64,000 bases of DNA from Pirellulaceae bacterium (GTDB taxonomy: Bacteria > Planctomycetota > Planctomycetia > Pirellulales > Pirellulaceae): assembly GCA_026004775.1 (NCBI GenBank), contig BPJU01000009.1, positions 210,219 through 274,218 of the forward strand. Direction: 5' to 3'. Under the pieces are notes generated by a model. The model saw only the letters and a program-made list of their open reading frames with translations, ran no database searches and had not been told where the DNA came from. Within the stretch, counting starts at the first letter, position 1. Each line of letters begins with the position of its first letter. The position numbers and the translations under genes were made by a program. Positions 42,771 to 51,815 of this stretch are shown here, in pieces.

Positions 42771-44456
42771 TCAGTGCCAGTCAATAGCCCTCCTGGCTTC
42801 CAAAATCGTCTCTACCAGATGCTCGATGTGGCCGGCATCGATAAACGGCGAAAGTATGTACGATTTCAGAGCGACGATGGGCAGGCCGAAATCCGACCGG
42901 CGGTAACAGTCGGTCATCGACAACAGCACGCCTTCGCCCTGCATGGCCCGCTGGTAAAGATAATGGAATATGCGGCGGTTGTACTCGTTGTATTCTTCCA
43001 AAAGTGTCTGGGCCCCGGCGTCATGCTGCTCGCGCTGTTTGATGGTCCAGGTGTCCACGCCCTCCGGGTAGACGCGAAACAGGGTAACCGTACCGAAGTT
43101 CTGGTCGTTCAGCACGGTGGTCGCTTCGTGGCCCTCCAGATGCTCCCGCAACAGTTCCGCCATTTCCACCAGGTGGCCCAGCAGGCACCGCATTCCCAGC
43201 TTGCCGAACATGTGCAGATTGGCCCAGGCGGCCAGCACTCCGCCGGCACCGCGCGACGTTTCCAGAGTGTACTTTCCGGGATGGTGCTGGCCCGTCTGGA
43301 ACAGGTAGGGCATTTCGTTTCTGCCTCGCATCAAGAAGCGGCGATCCTCCTGGTCGCGCAGCAGAAACAGACTCGATACATACGGTGCAAAACCTGTCTT
43401 GTGAAAATCGACACCGATCGAATCGGCCAGCCCCAGCCTGGCAATCCGGCGGCAAACGCCCGCCAAAGCGCGTACCGTACGAGGACGAAAACCCAACGGG
43501 TTGGTGCGAAAGTCGTAATCGTTAAAGACGCTCCATGCCCATCCGACCACGGCATCGGCATGCACGTGCGGGCGGTAATCCAAACCGAACCGCTCGACCA
43601 GCCGGTCACGCACGGCGACGATGGCTTCCAGATCGTCGAGTCCCAAGGCGTCGGTCGTACCGAGGGTAGCCAAAATGGCAGCGATACGCTTGCCGTTTTG
43701 GATCGCCTGGGAGGCGATCGACTCCAGTTGGTCGACTCGCATTTCGTTGGCTTCATTGGTGGGCACCAGGACCACGCGCTTCTCGCCCAGGCCGAGCCAT
43801 CCTGCTACATTCAATCGGCAATAATGGCTCTGCTCGGAGGCTATCAAAACGGCTCTATCCCCGACGCCTTCTTCCATGGCATTGGGAACGGCCTTTTCCA
43901 GGCCGACTTTCACGCCGCACAGGACCGTGCCGGTGCCGCCGAACGTAAACCAGCCGGCAGCTTTGTTCGGATCCATGCCCACCAGCGACGCGACTATGGC
44001 CACGGCCTCCTGCTCGGCTACCGCCACGCCGAAGGCCGAGTCGTCGGAAACGAGGTTGGGGTTGTAGATGGCCGGCAGCAGCGCGCCGATAATGCTGGGG
44101 ATCGATGGAGGAGCGATGACGTTGACCTGTGCCCGAGGGTGGCTCCAGATCGGAAGGCCATGGAAGGTGGCTACCAGGCGCGCGGCAATCTCTTCGATGC
44201 TGGCCATACTCTCGGGCATGCGTGCCGCGCGAGCCGCCTCATAATCCAGCTGCCTCGGCTGGCCCAGTATCGGCAACTGCGATTTCATGGCGTCGATCTG
44301 GTCCAAAGCGCGCAAGATCGAAATCACAAAATACGCATCGTGAGTGCGGTCGGAGACCGGTTGCGGGAATACCTGACGGATCTTGGCGAGCTGCTCGAGG
44401 TACGGCACATCCTGGGCTGCCCTTGAACCTTTGCCCGGCAAACGATCCTGTTCCAT
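42771..44456 (-). CDS. Group II PLP-dependent decarboxylase-like protein
   Basis: 561 aa. The fold-type I pattern of glutamate/tyrosine/diaminobutyrate decarboxylases is clear: GWFTFGGTGTVLCGVKVGLE, SEQSHYCRLNVAGWLGLG, HVHADAVVGWAWSVF (Asp contacting the PLP ring nitrogen) and SIGVDFHKTGFAPYVSS with the PLP Lys in HKTG. It should decarboxylate an amino acid, which one is unknown; it is longer than GadB. An upstream gene runs divergently (nadA). Its neighbourhood with a dimethylargininase and a spermidine-synthase-like protein hints at amine metabolism. Confidence 0.88.
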   Translation of the reverse strand: MEQDRLPGKGSRAAQDVPYLEQLAKIRQVFPQPVSDRTHDAYFVISILRALDQIDAMKSQLPILGQPRQLDYEAARAARMPESMASIEEIAARLVATFHGLPIWSHPRAQVNVIAPPSIPSIIGALLPAIYNPNLVSDDSAFGVAVAEQEAVAIVASLVGMDPNKAAGWFTFGGTGTVLCGVKVGLEKAVPNAMEEGVGDRAVLIASEQSHYCRLNVAGWLGLGEKRVVLVPTNEANEMRVDQLESIASQAIQNGKRIAAILATLGTTDALGLDDLEAIVAVRDRLVERFGLDYRPHVHADAVVGWAWSVFNDYDFRTNPLGFRPRTVRALAGVCRRIARLGLADSIGVDFHKTGFAPYVSSLFLLRDQEDRRFLMRGRNEMPYLFQTGQHHPGKYTLETSRGAGGVLAAWANLHMFGKLGMRCLLGHLVEMAELLREHLEGHEATTVLNDQNFGTVTLFRVYPEGVDTWTIKQREQHDAGAQTLLEEYNEYNRRIFHYLYQRAMQGEGVLLSMTDCYRRSDFGLPIVALKSYILSPFIDAGHIEHLVETILEARRAIDWH

Positions 44457-44574
44457 ATTGACTCTCTACGCGCGGCATCAGCCAACTAGCGGTCGACCTC
44501 AGTATGCGAATGCGGCTATAATACCAGCAGGAGGGGGGCATTCCGAGGTGTCTTTGTGGACGGGTGGATCCAAG

Positions 44575-45720
44575 ATGAGCGTTGCCATAGCTGAGCAGCC
44601 GCGGCCGTCGCCGACAGTGGCCCCGTACAAGTCGTTGGACAATGCGACGTTGTCCGAGCGTATCGAAGCGGTACGCCGCCAGTTAGGGCAACGTCTGTTG
44701 TTGTTGGGGCACCATTACCAGCAGGACGAAGTGATCGCGCATTGTGATTTGCGCGGCGACAGCTATCAACTCAGTAAGATGGCCGCCGCCAGCCGTGAAT
44801 GCCACTGGATCGTGTTTTGCGGTGTGCATTTCATGGCGGAGACAGCCGACATGCTGGTCAACCGTCCCGAGCGGTTGGCGGAGCGGCAGGGACGGCGCGT
44901 GCCCGTGATTCTGCCGGATATGGCGGCCGGCTGCTCGATGGCGGACATGGCGGCCATCGAGCAGGTGGAGGCGGCCTGGCAGGAGTTGGGCGAGCTGATC
45001 GATCTGGATGAAGTTACGCCGGTAACGTACATCAATTCAGCGGCCAGCCTGAAGGCTTTCTGCGGCCGGCACGGCGGGATCGTCTGCACTTCCAGCAATG
45101 CCGCCGCCGCCTTGCAGTGGGCATTTCGACAACGCCCCCGCGTACTTTTCTTTCCCGATCAGCATCTGGGACGCAACACGGCTCTGGGTATGGGGATCCC
45201 GCTTGAGAAGATGCCGGTCTGGGATCCATACGAATATCCGTACGGTGGAAATAGCCCGGAGGCAATCAAAGAGAGCCGTGTGCTGTTGTGGAAAGGTCAT
45301 TGTAGTGTGCACCAGATGTTCCGGCCGGAACATGTGCATGCTTTCCGGCAAAAATACCCGGACATCAAAATCCTGGTACATCCGGAATGCCCGCGCGAAG
45401 TGTTTGAATTGGCCGATGTTTCAGGATCGACTAGTGCCATTATTCGGGCCGTGGAGCAGGCGCCGCCGGGAACGCGATGGGCCATCGGAACGGAACTCCA
45501 TCTGGTCAACCGGCTGAAAAAAGAACACCCCGAACAGGAAATCCATTTCCTTTCGCCGGTGATCTGCATGTGCGCTACGATGTACCGAATCGACCTTGCG
45601 CATTTGTGCTGGAGCCTGGAGAACCTGGCCGCCGGGAAGCTGGTGAACGTGATCGAAGTCGACCAGGAAACAGCCCACTGGGCACTGGTCGCCTTGGACC
45701 GGATGCTGGAAGTGAAGTGA
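44575..45720 (+). CDS. nadA: Quinolinate synthase A
   Basis: 381 aa. NadA signatures: LLLLGHHYQQDEVIAHCDLR, GDSYQLSKMAA, FMAETADMLV, and three cluster cysteines in SLKAFCGRHGGIVCTSSNA, ILVHPECPREV and SPVICMCATMYR. It condenses iminoaspartate with dihydroxyacetone phosphate to quinolinate for NAD synthesis, using a [4Fe-4S] cluster. The frame is open further upstream through the decarboxylase start region; the ATG at 44575 with GGGTGG before it is the sensible start. Confidence 0.96.
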   Translation: MSVAIAEQPRPSPTVAPYKSLDNATLSERIEAVRRQLGQRLLLLGHHYQQDEVIAHCDLRGDSYQLSKMAAASRECHWIVFCGVHFMAETADMLVNRPERLAERQGRRVPVILPDMAAGCSMADMAAIEQVEAAWQELGELIDLDEVTPVTYINSAASLKAFCGRHGGIVCTSSNAAAALQWAFRQRPRVLFFPDQHLGRNTALGMGIPLEKMPVWDPYEYPYGGNSPEAIKESRVLLWKGHCSVHQMFRPEHVHAFRQKYPDIKILVHPECPREVFELADVSGSTSAIIRAVEQAPPGTRWAIGTELHLVNRLKKEHPEQEIHFLSPVICMCATMYRIDLAHLCWSLENLAAGKLVNVIEVDQETAHWALVALDRMLEVK

Positions 45721-45763
45721 TGCAACCGGGGCTGCGGATCGGAGCGAGCGGAAGGATTCAGTA

Positions 45764-46915
45764 TCAACCCCGGTGACGCTCCGCGATCAGCTTGTCCAAT
45801 TCTTCTTTGAGCCGCTGGAGCACTTCCTCGTAGCGGAAGGATCCGACGTGAACCGGTCCGCGTTTCAGGTTGACGTAGTGCGGCCCGCACCACAGTCCCA
45901 AGTCGGCGTCGTCCGTTTCGCCCGGTCCGTTGACGCGGCATCCCATCACGGCGATCGTGATTGCATAAGGCTCTGCGTAGCGCGTCATTTCCCGCACTTT
46001 TTCGGCCAGCTCCACGAACGCTTCGTTTTCCACTCGCGAACAGCTCGGGCAGGCGATGATATTGAGTCGGTCCTTGTTGAAGCGCACCACCGAGCGGACG
46101 CGGCCGGCTCGAATGTCGGCCAGGATCTGGTGTCCGGCCAGCACCTCTTCGTGTTTACGAGCATTGGGAAGGGTCAAGGAAACACGGATCGTATCCCCGA
46201 TCCCGCGGCTGATCAGTTGCTCGAACGCAATGCGCGTCTTGATCACCCCCTCCGGCGGCATCCCGGCTTCGGTCACCCCCAGATGCAACGGCACGTCCGG
46301 ACGGCGTTCGGCGAAGCGGACGTTGAGCTGGATGACTTTTTCGGGGTCGGAATCTTTCAGCGATACGCAATACTGGGTAAACCCGAGTTCATCGAGCCAT
46401 TGGCAGTGTTCCCAAGCGCTTTCGAGCATCGGCGTGATGCTATCGGCAGGGTCGTAGCGGTGTTTCTTTGCCGGATCGACACTGCCGCAGTTGACTCCGA
46501 CCCGCAACGCACAGCCGTAACGGGCCGCAACTTCCGCCAAATAGCGGACTTTTTCCTGCCAGGGCTTGTGCGGTTCATGATGGTACAGATGCCCCGGGTT
46601 GTAGCGGATCTTGTCCACATGCGGCGCCACGACTTCAGCCAGCCGGTAGTTTTCTTGGAGGTCCACGGCCAGATTTGCGTCGGTACGCCGCCGGATTTCG
46701 GCCAGCGCTTCGGCGTCTTTTCGCGAGTCGACCGCAACACGCACAATGTCGGCGCCGGCTTCCACCAGTTGCCGGATTTGCGCCACGGTCGCTTCCACAT
46801 CGCTGGTTCGCGTAGCCGTCATGCTCTGTACGGCGATGGGCCGACCGGCGCCGATTTCGATGCGACCGATACGAACCGGTCGAGTCGGATTGCGCGGCAG
46901 CGACACCGAAGTCAC
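45764..46915 (-). CDS. ispG: 4-hydroxy-3-methylbut-2-en-1-yl diphosphate synthase
   Basis: 383 aa, the bacterial short form. [40 protein letters not shown] and the Fe-S binding segments [11 protein letters not shown] and [11 protein letters not shown] identify IspG/GcpE of the MEP isoprenoid pathway. It reduces MEcPP to HMBPP with a [4Fe-4S] cluster. The GTG start overlaps the stop of the GH88 gene (GTGA), so the two are translationally coupled, an unusual partner for a core isoprenoid gene. Confidence 0.96.
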   Translation of the reverse strand: MTSVSLPRNPTRPVRIGRIEIGAGRPIAVQSMTATRTSDVEATVAQIRQLVEAGADIVRVAVDSRKDAEALAEIRRRTDANLAVDLQENYRLAEVVAPHVDKIRYNPGHLYHHEPHKPWQEKVRYLAEVAARYGCALRVGVNCGSVDPAKKHRYDPADSITPMLESAWEHCQWLDELGFTQYCVSLKDSDPEKVIQLNVRFAERRPDVPLHLGVTEAGMPPEGVIKTRIAFEQLISRGIGDTIRVSLTLPNARKHEEVLAGHQILADIRAGRVRSVVRFNKDRLNIIACPSCSRVENEAFVELAEKVREMTRYAEPYAITIAVMGCRVNGPGETDDADLGLWCGPHYVNLKRGPVHVGSFRYEEVLQRLKEELDKLIAERHRG

Positions 46916-48027
46916 TCGTTCTGCTCCCCTTCCGTTACCACTCGTGTCAGTGCCTCCACAAAGAAATATTCACCCCACATCACCGATTCGTCTACCCCAA
47001 GATTCTTGGCCGTATGATAGACGCCGTGCTTGAGAATACCCTCCCAATCCGGCGTATGGTTGGCTAGGTATTCGGGGGTACAGAGCGTCCGCAGGGTGTG
47101 GAGGGCGGTTTGCCGATATCTTCGACACCGTTCAGCATCCGCATCCTGTCCGGCCAAATGCAGCAGTCCCGCCGCTGCGATGGCACCGGCCGACGATTCC
47201 TTTTGAGCTCCCCAAGGTGGTGGCTGCGACAGATCGGCGCAGAAGTCCCAATACGGAACACCGTCTTCGGGAAGATGCCTGATCCAATAATCGGCATTGC
47301 GCCGGGCAACTTCCAAGAACTCTTCGTTTCCCGTCAACTCGTAGACCTGGCTGAAACCATACAGTGACCAGGCCAGTCCCCGAGCCCAGACGCTGCCGGC
47401 GGCCAGCCCTTGGTGGGTCGACTGCCCCAGGAACTCCCCCGTGTCCGGGTTGAACAATCCTTCGTGAGCCGTCGAGCCGTCCGCCCGCACCAGCCGATCG
47501 CGCGTGGTGCGGCAATGCTGCTCGGCAATGCGGTACAACTGTTCGTCGTTCGTTTGTCGAGCGGCATAGAAGACAAGCGGCACATTCATCATGATATCGA
47601 TGAACAGAGACTGCGGGCCGATAAAGCTGCACAAGTATTTCCCGCGCGGTTGATAACGTAATGCCAAAGTTCTACCGGCTTGGATCAGCACCTGGTTCAG
47701 CCGTTCGTCTCCCGTCCACCGATACCAAGGCAAATAGGTATTCAGAAAGATGAATCCCAGATCATGCACGTTTCGATCATGCTGCCGATGTTCCAGAAGT
47801 TGCGAATAATGGACCGCGCGGTCCCACCACCAGCGATCCCTGGTAAGTTGATAGAAACGCCACATCATTCCGGCCAGGAAACCGCCGGTCCAATCCGTCC
47901 ATAATTCTCCGTCGTGATACCACTTTCCCTGTTTTGTATAGATGGGAAAATAATCCGGATATTTTTCTATTAGTCGCCTGACTTGCTGCTGGGCGAATTC
48001 CAGGGCAGAGAAAAAAACGTCACTCAT
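46912..48027 (-). CDS. Glycoside hydrolase family 88-like (unsaturated uronyl hydrolase)
   Basis: 371 aa. The (alpha/alpha)6 barrel pattern of GH88 is seen: [39 protein letters not shown] with the catalytic Asp, [14 protein letters not shown] with the second Asp, and [19 protein letters not shown]. No signal peptide, so it probably cleaves short unsaturated glucuronyl oligosaccharides inside the cell after a lyase. AGAGGAG precedes the ATG at 48027; an ATG nine codons upstream is less good. Coupled to ispG. Confidence 0.9.
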   Translation of the reverse strand: MSDVFFSALEFAQQQVRRLIEKYPDYFPIYTKQGKWYHDGELWTDWTGGFLAGMMWRFYQLTRDRWWWDRAVHYSQLLEHRQHDRNVHDLGFIFLNTYLPWYRWTGDERLNQVLIQAGRTLALRYQPRGKYLCSFIGPQSLFIDIMMNVPLVFYAARQTNDEQLYRIAEQHCRTTRDRLVRADGSTAHEGLFNPDTGEFLGQSTHQGLAAGSVWARGLAWSLYGFSQVYELTGNEEFLEVARRNADYWIRHLPEDGVPYWDFCADLSQPPPWGAQKESSAGAIAAAGLLHLAGQDADAERCRRYRQTALHTLRTLCTPEYLANHTPDWEGILKHGVYHTAKNLGVDESVMWGEYFFVEALTRVVTEGEQNE

Positions 48028-48108
48028 TTCGGCTCCTCTTTTCGGGCCGGTCAAGAAGCACCGGGAGCCCCAAAGAACATAGTACTCTGTTTCGTGTCGC
48101 CGGTGGCT

Positions 48109-48534
48109 CTATTTGATCGCCTTGATGAGCCGGATTGCTTTTTTGGCATCCTCTTCCGAGTCGAAAGCGAAGACTGCGGCAAATTTGTTTCCGATCACGG
48201 TGGCCGAGACACCTCGCAAATTGAGGCCGTTTTCTGCCACACGTTGCGTGATTTGCTGGCAGGCACCGGGCTTGTTACGCCCTTCGATCCGCACGGCAAA
48301 TATATCAGAAGCTTTACTCAGCCCTGCGGCGGCAGCGGCCTTCTGGGCCTTGGCTCCCTTGATTCCGCTTAAAAACACGATCCCCTTGCCAGGGGTTTGG
48401 GGTTGGCGCCGCGCCAATAGAAAAGCCAGATCAATATTCGCCGCAGCCAGCGCCGCCAACTTCTCATCCAGTGCTCCAGGACGATCATCGATTTCCGCTA
48501 CCCATACGTCCATTTTCTGCACGTCGTACGCCAT
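48109..48534 (-). CDS. ACT domain protein
   Basis: 141 aa, all of it two ACT-like halves: VWVAEIDDRPGALDEKLAAL and FAVRIEGRNKPGACQQITQR, each with the turn (RPGAL, KPGAC) where small ligands bind. Such tandem ACT proteins sense amino acids, often without an attached enzyme. An Ala/Lys-rich linker lies between. AGGAG stands before the ATG. It precedes the GH88-ispG pair on the same strand by 80 bases, so a shared transcript is possible. Confidence 0.88.
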   Translation of the reverse strand: MAYDVQKMDVWVAEIDDRPGALDEKLAALAAANIDLAFLLARRQPQTPGKGIVFLSGIKGAKAQKAAAAAGLSKASDIFAVRIEGRNKPGACQQITQRVAENGLNLRGVSATVIGNKFAAVFAFDSEEDAKKAIRLIKAIK

Positions 48535-48657
48535 ACGATTTCTCCTGATTCTTGTGTGCCCGGAAAACCACTTCCCCGACGCCGGCCGCTATTGTAGCAC
48601 TTGCTGATTGCAATACCAACTACCTGGGTTTTCGTGGTCGAAAGCAGGTGCGGCGCA

Positions 48658-49500
48658 CTATTGTGGAACGAGAGCCACTATACGCAGCGGCCCGCCCGAT
48701 CCGGCTGCGATTTTCATGGGTAATGCGATCACCACTGCTCCGCTTTCCGGCAGCTCGCTCATGTCGGCCACATTCTCGAACACCGGTACATTGTGTTCAA
48801 ACAGCGTCACGTGGGCCTCAAAGCGATCCGAGGGGCCAAAATCGATGCTGGCCGTGTCGATTCCCACGGCCTTGACGGCGCGGTTTTCCACAAGCCACCG
48901 GGCGGCCGCCGGAGCCAACCCGGGAAAGTGCAGCTCGGCCAGCGCCTCCGCACCACGCTTGGCAGTGCCCAAATACCGCTCCCGATCCGGCCAGAACCGA
49001 GCCCATCCGGTTCGCAACAGCACGATCCGCCCGTCCAGCGACCGGCCGTGCCGCTCCTCCCAGCCTCGCAGATCCGCAACGCTGATTTGGTAGTCACGAT
49101 CCCGGCGAGCCTTTTCGGTTACGTCCACCACCGCTGCCTCACCCAGCAACCGTCCCAGGGGGACCTGGTCGACCGTCTGCCGCCCTTCGAAAAAATGGAT
49201 GGGAGCATCGATGTGTGTCCCGCCGTGCTCCGGAGCCGCAAAGCGATTGGCCGAATAAAAATAGCCTTTTTCGGTGCGGCCGGCCGGCCCCCTCAACAAC
49301 TGAAACCCAGTTTCCGTCGGCCAGTAGATCGTCTGGTCATCAAAGGGATGCGCAAGATCCACAATGCGGAAATTGTGCGCCCACTGGAACACGTTGTCGG
49401 AAAATGGCCCATCCTGCTGGCCCCAAACCGGCACACCCGTCCCCAGCAACATTCCCCAAACCATCACCCCGAATAGCCGCAGATCGACTGTCCGCCGCAT
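48658..49500 (-). CDS. Secreted cyclase-family hydrolase (kynurenine formamidase-like)
   Basis: 280 aa with a signal peptide (about residues 8-26, ending VWGQ). The metal-binding motif HGGTHIDAPIHF matches HxGTHxDxPxHF of the cyclase/KynB family, with further blocks DGRIVLLRTGWARFW and VGIDTASIDFGPSD. It should hydrolyse an amide or ester outside the cytoplasm; the natural substrate is unknown, since kynurenine formamidase itself is cytoplasmic. The ATG at 49500 has AGGGGG upstream; the open frame extends 73 codons further, without similarity. Confidence 0.9.
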   Translation of the reverse strand: MRRTVDLRLFGVMVWGMLLGTGVPVWGQQDGPFSDNVFQWAHNFRIVDLAHPFDDQTIYWPTETGFQLLRGPAGRTEKGYFYSANRFAAPEHGGTHIDAPIHFFEGRQTVDQVPLGRLLGEAAVVDVTEKARRDRDYQISVADLRGWEERHGRSLDGRIVLLRTGWARFWPDRERYLGTAKRGAEALAELHFPGLAPAAARWLVENRAVKAVGIDTASIDFGPSDRFEAHVTLFEHNVPVFENVADMSELPESGAVVIALPMKIAAGSGGPLRIVALVPQ

Positions 49501-49673
49501 CGTGTGGCCCCCTGATAGCCCGCGCGACCCACAATCACCCGAACCGACCATCCGTGATCTAACGATCCATAGCACACAGAAAATCTCGTATTGCCCCTTT
49601 TGTCTTGATTGCACTATATTACCGAACCGTTCGGAAAAAAACCGGTCGGACGCTCGTCCACAGGGAGGGTACC

Positions 49674-49958
49674 ATGGCCAAGTCACGCATTCCGCTGAGC
49701 AAAGCCGAGGAGGAAGCACGTCAATTACGGGAGAAATTGGAGCTGAGCACCGCCGAAATCGGATTGCCCGTCCGTACGACGAATTGTTTGGAAGAACGCG
49801 GTATCTTCACGGTGGGTGATCTCTTGCGTGCAACGCCTGAGGAACTGCTGAGCATCGCGAATTTCGGGGAAAAGACTTTGGAGGAGGTCTACCGAGCGCT
49901 GGAGAAAATAGGTTTCTACCGCCCAGGACGTGCACCTGCCAACCGCAAGCCCCGCTAA
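49674..49958 (+). CDS. Free-standing RNA polymerase alpha C-terminal domain-like protein
   Basis: 94 aa. After a charged helix (SKAEEEARQLREKLELSTAE) it carries an almost complete alpha-CTD: IGLPVRTTNCLEERGIFTVG, DLLRATPEELLSIANFGEKT and LEEVYRALEKIGF. In RpoA this domain touches UP elements and activators through the Arg in VRTTNCL. Here no N-terminal dimerisation domain is present, so it cannot be RpoA. It may compete with or modulate the polymerase, or bind DNA by its helix-hairpin-helix. GGGAGGG precedes the ATG. Confidence 0.85.
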   Translation: MAKSRIPLSKAEEEARQLREKLELSTAEIGLPVRTTNCLEERGIFTVGDLLRATPEELLSIANFGEKTLEEVYRALEKIGFYRPGRAPANRKPR

Positions 49959-50059
49959 GGACCACGGCTTGCCTTCAGAAGTTTCCCCCAATCGGCTTGT
50001 TAAACACCGCCACGGCGGCGGTGCGTTCGGTGAGTGTGCCCCGAGCCAGGCTTTCCAGT

Positions 50060-50088
50060 CAGGGGGCCACATGGAAATACGCCCCCTG
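50060..50088 (+). terminator. Possible terminator of the alpha-CTD gene
   Basis: Arms CAGGGGGC and GCCCCCTG form an 8-bp stem with a 13-base loop, 100 bases past the stop codon. A run of six T follows about 15 bases later, further than usual, so the assignment is tentative. Confidence 0.45.
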
Positions 50089-50239
50089 GTAACGCACGGT
50101 ACTTTTTTCTAAACTCTCCTCGTGCTGCAAATTGTCCATCTTCACACCGGGCTGGGCCCGTGACCAAGGTTTACCGCGTAGCTATGACGTTGCGCTCGAA
50201 AAGTCGGTCGAGCGATTTTCTTGATTAGGGGGACACGAC

Positions 50240-50893
50240 ATGCGTTACATGGTAGCGGTTTTGACAGGTGTAGTGGTGCTGCTGGCGACAGTCGAGCACG
50301 CGGATGCTCAGTTGTTTCGGCGATTGTGGGAACGGCGAAAAGCGCAGATCCGTGCCGAGGTGACGGCGGAGGTACAGGCGCGGCTCCAGGCTCAACTGGA
50401 CCAGCAAGTGGCGGAACTCGACAAACAGCTTAGCCAATCCTCGTCGGAATTGATCCAACAGAAAAGCGAAGAGCTGCGCCAGCAAGTCGAGCAGAAGGTG
50501 AGTCAGCTCCAACAACAAGCCCTGGCGCGGATCGAAGCCGAGAACAAGAAGCTGGAGGCCGAGGTCAGTCGAGCCGTCGAGGAGTTGGAGAAGAAATATC
50601 AGGAGCAAGTGGCGGCTCTGGAAAAGAAATACGCCGAACAGCTTCAGGCCGTGGCTGCCAAGCTTCAAGCCGATTACGAGCAGCGGACGGCTCACATGGA
50701 GAAAGCGGTCGATCAACGTGTGGCTCAGGCCATGGAACGCGTCCGAGCTGAACTGCGCTCGTCCCGCGACGCGCCCTCTTCTGAGTCACGGCAGCCGGCA
50801 CCCGGGGGCGATGCCAATCAGCCCCGCCAGGATGCTGCGCCGCCTCCGGCTTCGCCTCGAGTAACCGACGAATCGAAGAAAAGTCCGGAGTAA
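50240..50893 (+). CDS. Secreted coiled-coil protein
   Basis: 217 aa, not assigned to a family. Signal peptide at about 1-23 (ends HADAQ). Residues 30-170 form one long coiled coil rich in Gln, Glu, Ala and Lys (QQKSEELRQQVEQKVSQLQQ). The last 45 residues are Pro/Ser/Gln-rich and disordered. It may be a structural periplasmic or wall-associated protein. GGGGG lies eight bases before the ATG. Confidence 0.75.
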   Translation: MRYMVAVLTGVVVLLATVEHADAQLFRRLWERRKAQIRAEVTAEVQARLQAQLDQQVAELDKQLSQSSSELIQQKSEELRQQVEQKVSQLQQQALARIEAENKKLEAEVSRAVEELEKKYQEQVAALEKKYAEQLQAVAAKLQADYEQRTAHMEKAVDQRVAQAMERVRAELRSSRDAPSSESRQPAPGGDANQPRQDAAPPPASPRVTDESKKSPE

Positions 50894-50952
50894 GCGACCT
50901 CGGCCGGCTTTGTTGGATTTTCCTGGGCGGTCCGTTCCCATAAGACGGCGGG

Positions 50953-51327
50953 CTAGTCGGTCGATACGTGTCCGCGCAGGATGAGTTCGCCGAGCACCTC
51001 CCACGGCAAGAGCTCGCGGAATGCTGCGCCACAGTGGAACGTCTCCCCTGATGCGGCGCACCAGCGAATCACCGCTTGCTGCGTGTACTGGTAAGCTCCG
51101 CCCATTGCCAGCGTCACTTCCACGTCCGTTCCCTCGTGCAGCTCGCGATCGATTTCAAAACGCACCCCGCCTCGAGACACCTCCAGCAGCCGCGCGCCGC
51201 GTATCTGCTGCCGCTGTTGCGAAGAGCCGGCTCCAGGCTCCCACCGGTAAAGCTCGAACACAAGACCGCTGGTCGCCTGTGCCGCGTAGCGAGGTAAACG
51301 AGGTTTGTAATCCAGCACAGTGTTCAT
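50953..51327 (-). CDS. PilZ domain-like protein
   Basis: 124 aa. The segment LLEVSRGGVRFEID matches the (D/N)xSxxG motif of PilZ, preceded by QQIRGAR where family members have the RxxxR arginines. Then follow GTDVEVTLAM and AVIRWCAASGETFHCGAAFR, which is typical barrel sequence. It may bind cyclic di-GMP and control surface behaviour; the arginine motif is not canonical, so binding is uncertain. No clear ribosome site precedes the ATG at 51327. Confidence 0.7.
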   Translation of the reverse strand: MNTVLDYKPRLPRYAAQATSGLVFELYRWEPGAGSSQQRQQIRGARLLEVSRGGVRFEIDRELHEGTDVEVTLAMGGAYQYTQQAVIRWCAASGETFHCGAAFRELLPWEVLGELILRGHVSTD

Positions 51328-51601
51328 CGCCGCGACGTGTCCCACTTAATGCCCTTTTTCCCTACTGGTAGCGTATCTTTCCGGACAGCAGCCGTGCTTG
51401 CAGGCCGCTGGGCAGCCGCCCAACAAAACGCAGAGCAAGATCGGATTGTGCGGAATGTGTGGATGCGGCCAGACGACGTCACCTGCGTGCCCGTACCCGC
51501 AATGTCCGTCCGTTCTCTGGAAAAGGGCAGTTTATCCAGATGCCGTGCCAGACAAGCGGTACCGCATTGCTTTGGCTCGCACCGGCATATAGCCCGCAAA
51601 A

Positions 51602-51676
51602 TCGGGGCGGGGGGATTCGAACCCACGACCTCCTGCTCCCAAAGCAGGCGCGCTAGCCAGACTGCGCTACGCCCCG
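51602..51676 (-). tRNA. tRNA-Pro, anticodon TGG
   Basis: Acceptor CGGGGCG pairs with CGCCCCG, the anticodon stem CCTGC/GCAGG holds the loop TTTGGGA (anticodon TGG), and the T-loop is TTCGAAT. One T-C mismatch is seen in the T-stem. Discriminator A; CCA is not encoded. It follows the parB end on the same strand. Confidence 0.94.
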
Positions 51677-51815
51677 GTCCGATGCGGCTCCCCGTTGGCA
51701 CGGAGCCGTGATCATTCATAAGAATCGGCCACTTATTGCATTTTGTCAACGGGCTACCGGGCAGCCGGCCGGATTGCCGGCCAGGCTGGGCAGTGGCCAC
51801 CAAAGCACCGCCTGG

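Noticed and set aside
42678..44426. A 582-codon open frame on the plus strand
   Set aside because: It lies antisense to the PLP decarboxylase gene, whose translation matches a known family along its whole length. High GC makes antisense frames long.
45773..47017. A 414-codon plus-strand open frame
   Set aside because: Antisense shadow of ispG and the end of the GH88 gene, with no similarity of its own.
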